A stretch of DNA of 12,615 nt from Chloroflexota bacterium (GTDB lineage Bacteria > Chloroflexota > Anaerolineae > B4-G1 > SLSP01): assembly GCA_022707725.1 (NCBI GenBank), contig JAKJAB010000080.1, positions 1 through 12,615 of the forward strand, written 5' to 3'. A program made the translations under genes and the position numbers. The notes under the pieces were generated by a model that saw nothing but the letters and a program-made list of their open reading frames with translations, had not been told where the DNA came from and ran no database searches. This document shows positions 11,260-12,615 of the stretch, piece by piece; the first letter of the stretch is position 1, and every line of letters starts with the position of its first letter.

Positions 11260-11739
11260 ATGCTGGGGCAGCCTGAACTGATTGATATACTCGCCCAGAC
11301 GGGACTGTTCACCGATGGAAAGGTGTATCTGATTCTGAAGATCGGTCTGGCGCAAGGACACTGTATCGCTGTGGAGCCGGAAAAGTGGCCGGCGTCGTTC
11401 TGGGCCTGCATACGTGACAAGGACGAGATGACGCTGGTACTGGTTCAGGAATCCCTTGCACAGCTTCCTCCGTCTGTGAGTGCGCTGCATGTTTCGCCAC
11501 CGTATCGTTTGATCACCTTCGACATCCCTTTGGAGTGGAGCGTCATCGGTTATCTGGCGGCGCTGACGTCCGTGTTGGCGGAGGCTGGAATCAGTATCTT
11601 CGCACTGTCGGCGTTCTCGAGGGATCACATTCTCGTCGCTGAGGCGAATTTCGACCGGGCGTGGGAGGTGTTGGATGCGTTCATCCATTCCTGCCGCGCG
11701 CAGGTGACCGGTTGTGAAGTTGATAGGGAGATTTTGTGA
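11260..11739 (+). CDS. ACT-domain protein (CASTOR-like)
   Basis: This 159-residue protein starts at ATG 11260 with GGAGGT five bases upstream. The C-terminal half, YRLITFDIPLEWSVIGYLAA then LTSVLAEAGISIFALSAFSRDHILV, is the pattern of the ACT domain found in small stand-alone proteins annotated CASTOR/ACT_7. Such domains bind amino acids or similar small ligands and act as sensors. The N-terminal half (about 1-80) has mixed strands and may be a second, divergent ACT fold. No catalytic motif or membrane segment is present. The gene overlaps the kinase gene by four bases (GTGA), so the two are translated in a fixed relation, which suggests that the ACT protein supplies a ligand signal to the kinase. 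This functional link is inference from gene order. Confidence 0.8.
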   Translation: MLGQPELIDILAQTGLFTDGKVYLILKIGLAQGHCIAVEPEKWPASFWACIRDKDEMTLVLVQESLAQLPPSVSALHVSPPYRLITFDIPLEWSVIGYLAALTSVLAEAGISIFALSAFSRDHILVAEANFDRAWEVLDAFIHSCRAQVTGCEVDREIL

Positions 11740-12615
11740 GTAGTGTTTTGTATCTGATCGGCAAGACACTTGGCAAATACGAAGTGCTCGAACACATCGG
11801 GCACGGCGGCATGTCGGAGGTCTACAAAGGTCAACACGCGCAGTTGGACCGCATGGTGGCGGTCAAAGTGCTGCATCCTTTCCTGGCGGGCGAGGAAGGT
11901 TTCGTCACCCGCTTCAAACGCGAAGCGCGCATCGTGGCTACGCTGCGCCATCCCAACATCATGCAGGTCTACGACTTCGATTATAACGAGCCACTGGACA
12001 TCTACTACATGGTGATGGAGTTCATCGACGGTCCGACGCTCAAAACACGGCTGTCAGAAGGCTCGATGCCGCTGGAAGAGGCTGTACGGATCGGGATCGG
12101 GATCGCCGAGGCGCTCGATTACGCGCACCAACGCGGCATGGTGCACCGGGACGTCAAACCGGCCAACATCATGTTCATGCAAGACGGCCAGCCCGTGTTG
12201 ACCGACTTTGGCATCGCCAAGATGCTGACGCTCTCCGGCCTGACCGCCAGCGGCGCGATGGTGGGGACACCCGCGTACATGGCCCCCGAAGTGGGCATGG
12301 GCCGCCAGGGCACGTCGGCTTCGGATATCTATTCGCTGGGAGTGGTGCTCTATCAGATGGTCGCCGGACAATTGCCCTTTGAGTCCGACACCCCGATGGG
12401 GATGGTGATGCAGCATATCAACGATACGCCGCCGCCCCTGAAGAAATTCGCGCCGTCGTTGCCACCTGGCCTCGAAGAGGTGATTCTCAAAGCGATGGCG
12501 AAAGCCCCTGAGGGGCGTTTTATGCGCGCGGCAGAAATGGCCGCAGCGCTGCGGCAGGTGATCGGATTGGAGGCGTATAGTGGATCGCCGGCCATAACGC
12601 CGCCGCCTGCCTCGT
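11736..12615 (+). CDS. PknB-type Ser/Thr protein kinase, N-terminal kinase domain (partial)
   Basis: The gene begins at GTG 11736, overlapping the ACT-protein stop as GTGA, with AGGGAG six bases upstream, and runs off the right edge after 293 codons. The kinase domain is complete: glycine loop GHGGMSEV (22-29), catalytic VAVK lysine K44, helix-C glutamate E63, HRDVKPAN (137-144), DFG (157-159), GTPAYMAPE, and the DIYSLGVVLYQM helix. All active residues are present, so it should be a functional Hanks-type kinase. The last residues, SPAITPPPAS, begin a Pro-rich linker of the kind that usually leads to a membrane segment or sensor domain outside the window. No transmembrane segment is visible in the part seen. 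It phosphorylates unknown targets; the neighbouring ACT protein may be a regulator. Confidence 0.95.
   Translation, partial: MSSVLYLIGKTLGKYEVLEHIGHGGMSEVYKGQHAQLDRMVAVKVLHPFLAGEEGFVTRFKREARIVATLRHPNIMQVYDFDYNEPLDIYYMVMEFIDGPTLKTRLSEGSMPLEEAVRIGIGIAEALDYAHQRGMVHRDVKPANIMFMQDGQPVLTDFGIAKMLTLSGLTASGAMVGTPAYMAPEVGMGRQGTSASDIYSLGVVLYQMVAGQLPFESDTPMGMVMQHINDTPPPLKKFAPSLPPGLEEVILKAMAKAPEGRFMRAAEMAAALRQVIGLEAYSGSPAITPPPAS

Overview
The window looks like chromosomal DNA of a Chloroflexota bacterium (Anaerolineae/Caldilineae-like). This is inference from gene content and style: a DUF2089 regulator paired with a DUF4097-type protein, a two-domain-type MerR regulator (here broken), a PknB-type Ser/Thr kinase, a GH130 enzyme, an AbiEii-type module, moderately GC-rich codon use, and short intergenic tandem repeats. 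No rRNA, tRNA, CRISPR array or intact transposase gene was seen.

Left part (1-2040, almost all minus strand). A GH130 glycoside phosphorylase gene runs off the left edge. Upstream of it lie a 53-residue helical protein, a DUF7662-XRE fusion regulator, a decayed AbiEii-type nucleotidyltransferase gene that has lost its catalytic region, and a DUF6922-like partner gene. Together they read as a toxin-antitoxin or abortive-infection-like operon whose toxin is dead and whose regulators are intact. It has a clear sigma70 promoter at each end and a 9-bp inverted repeat that looks like an operator. A second sigma70 promoter diverges from the operon promoter and is followed by a Shine-Dalgarno sequence, a cysS-like start and two strong hairpins, but no gene: an orphan promoter, small RNA, or truncated-gene scar.

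Middle (2040-6640). A two-gene minus-strand operon encodes a DUF2089 zinc-ribbon/HTH regulator and a cytoplasmic DUF4097-like beta-solenoid protein with coiled coil; both end in the same kind of short helical tail. About 1.1 kb of mostly non-coding DNA follows. It holds a 9-mer tandem-repeat hairpin, a 146-bp MITE-like element with terminal inverted repeats, a likely 36-residue membrane peptide gene and a nested fold-back repeat. Next come, on the plus strand, an unknown membrane protein and a Nudix hydrolase. They converge on a MerR-type gene that carries both an early stop codon and an internal deletion.

Right part (6654-12615). Reading leftward on the minus strand are an ABC-F ATPase, dephospho-CoA kinase (coaE) and two paralogous multi-pass membrane proteins. 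Their intergenic spaces carry three short heptamer tandem arrays and a predicted three-way-junction structure; one array has become the N-terminus of CoaE. A divergent promoter region then leads to an ACT-domain protein and a PknB-type kinase whose genes overlap by four bases; the kinase runs off the right edge.

The most distinctive signals are the decayed AbiEii module with intact regulators, the orphan promoter, the heptamer arrays (one translated), the three-way-junction element, the MITE-like element, and the doubly mutated MerR gene.
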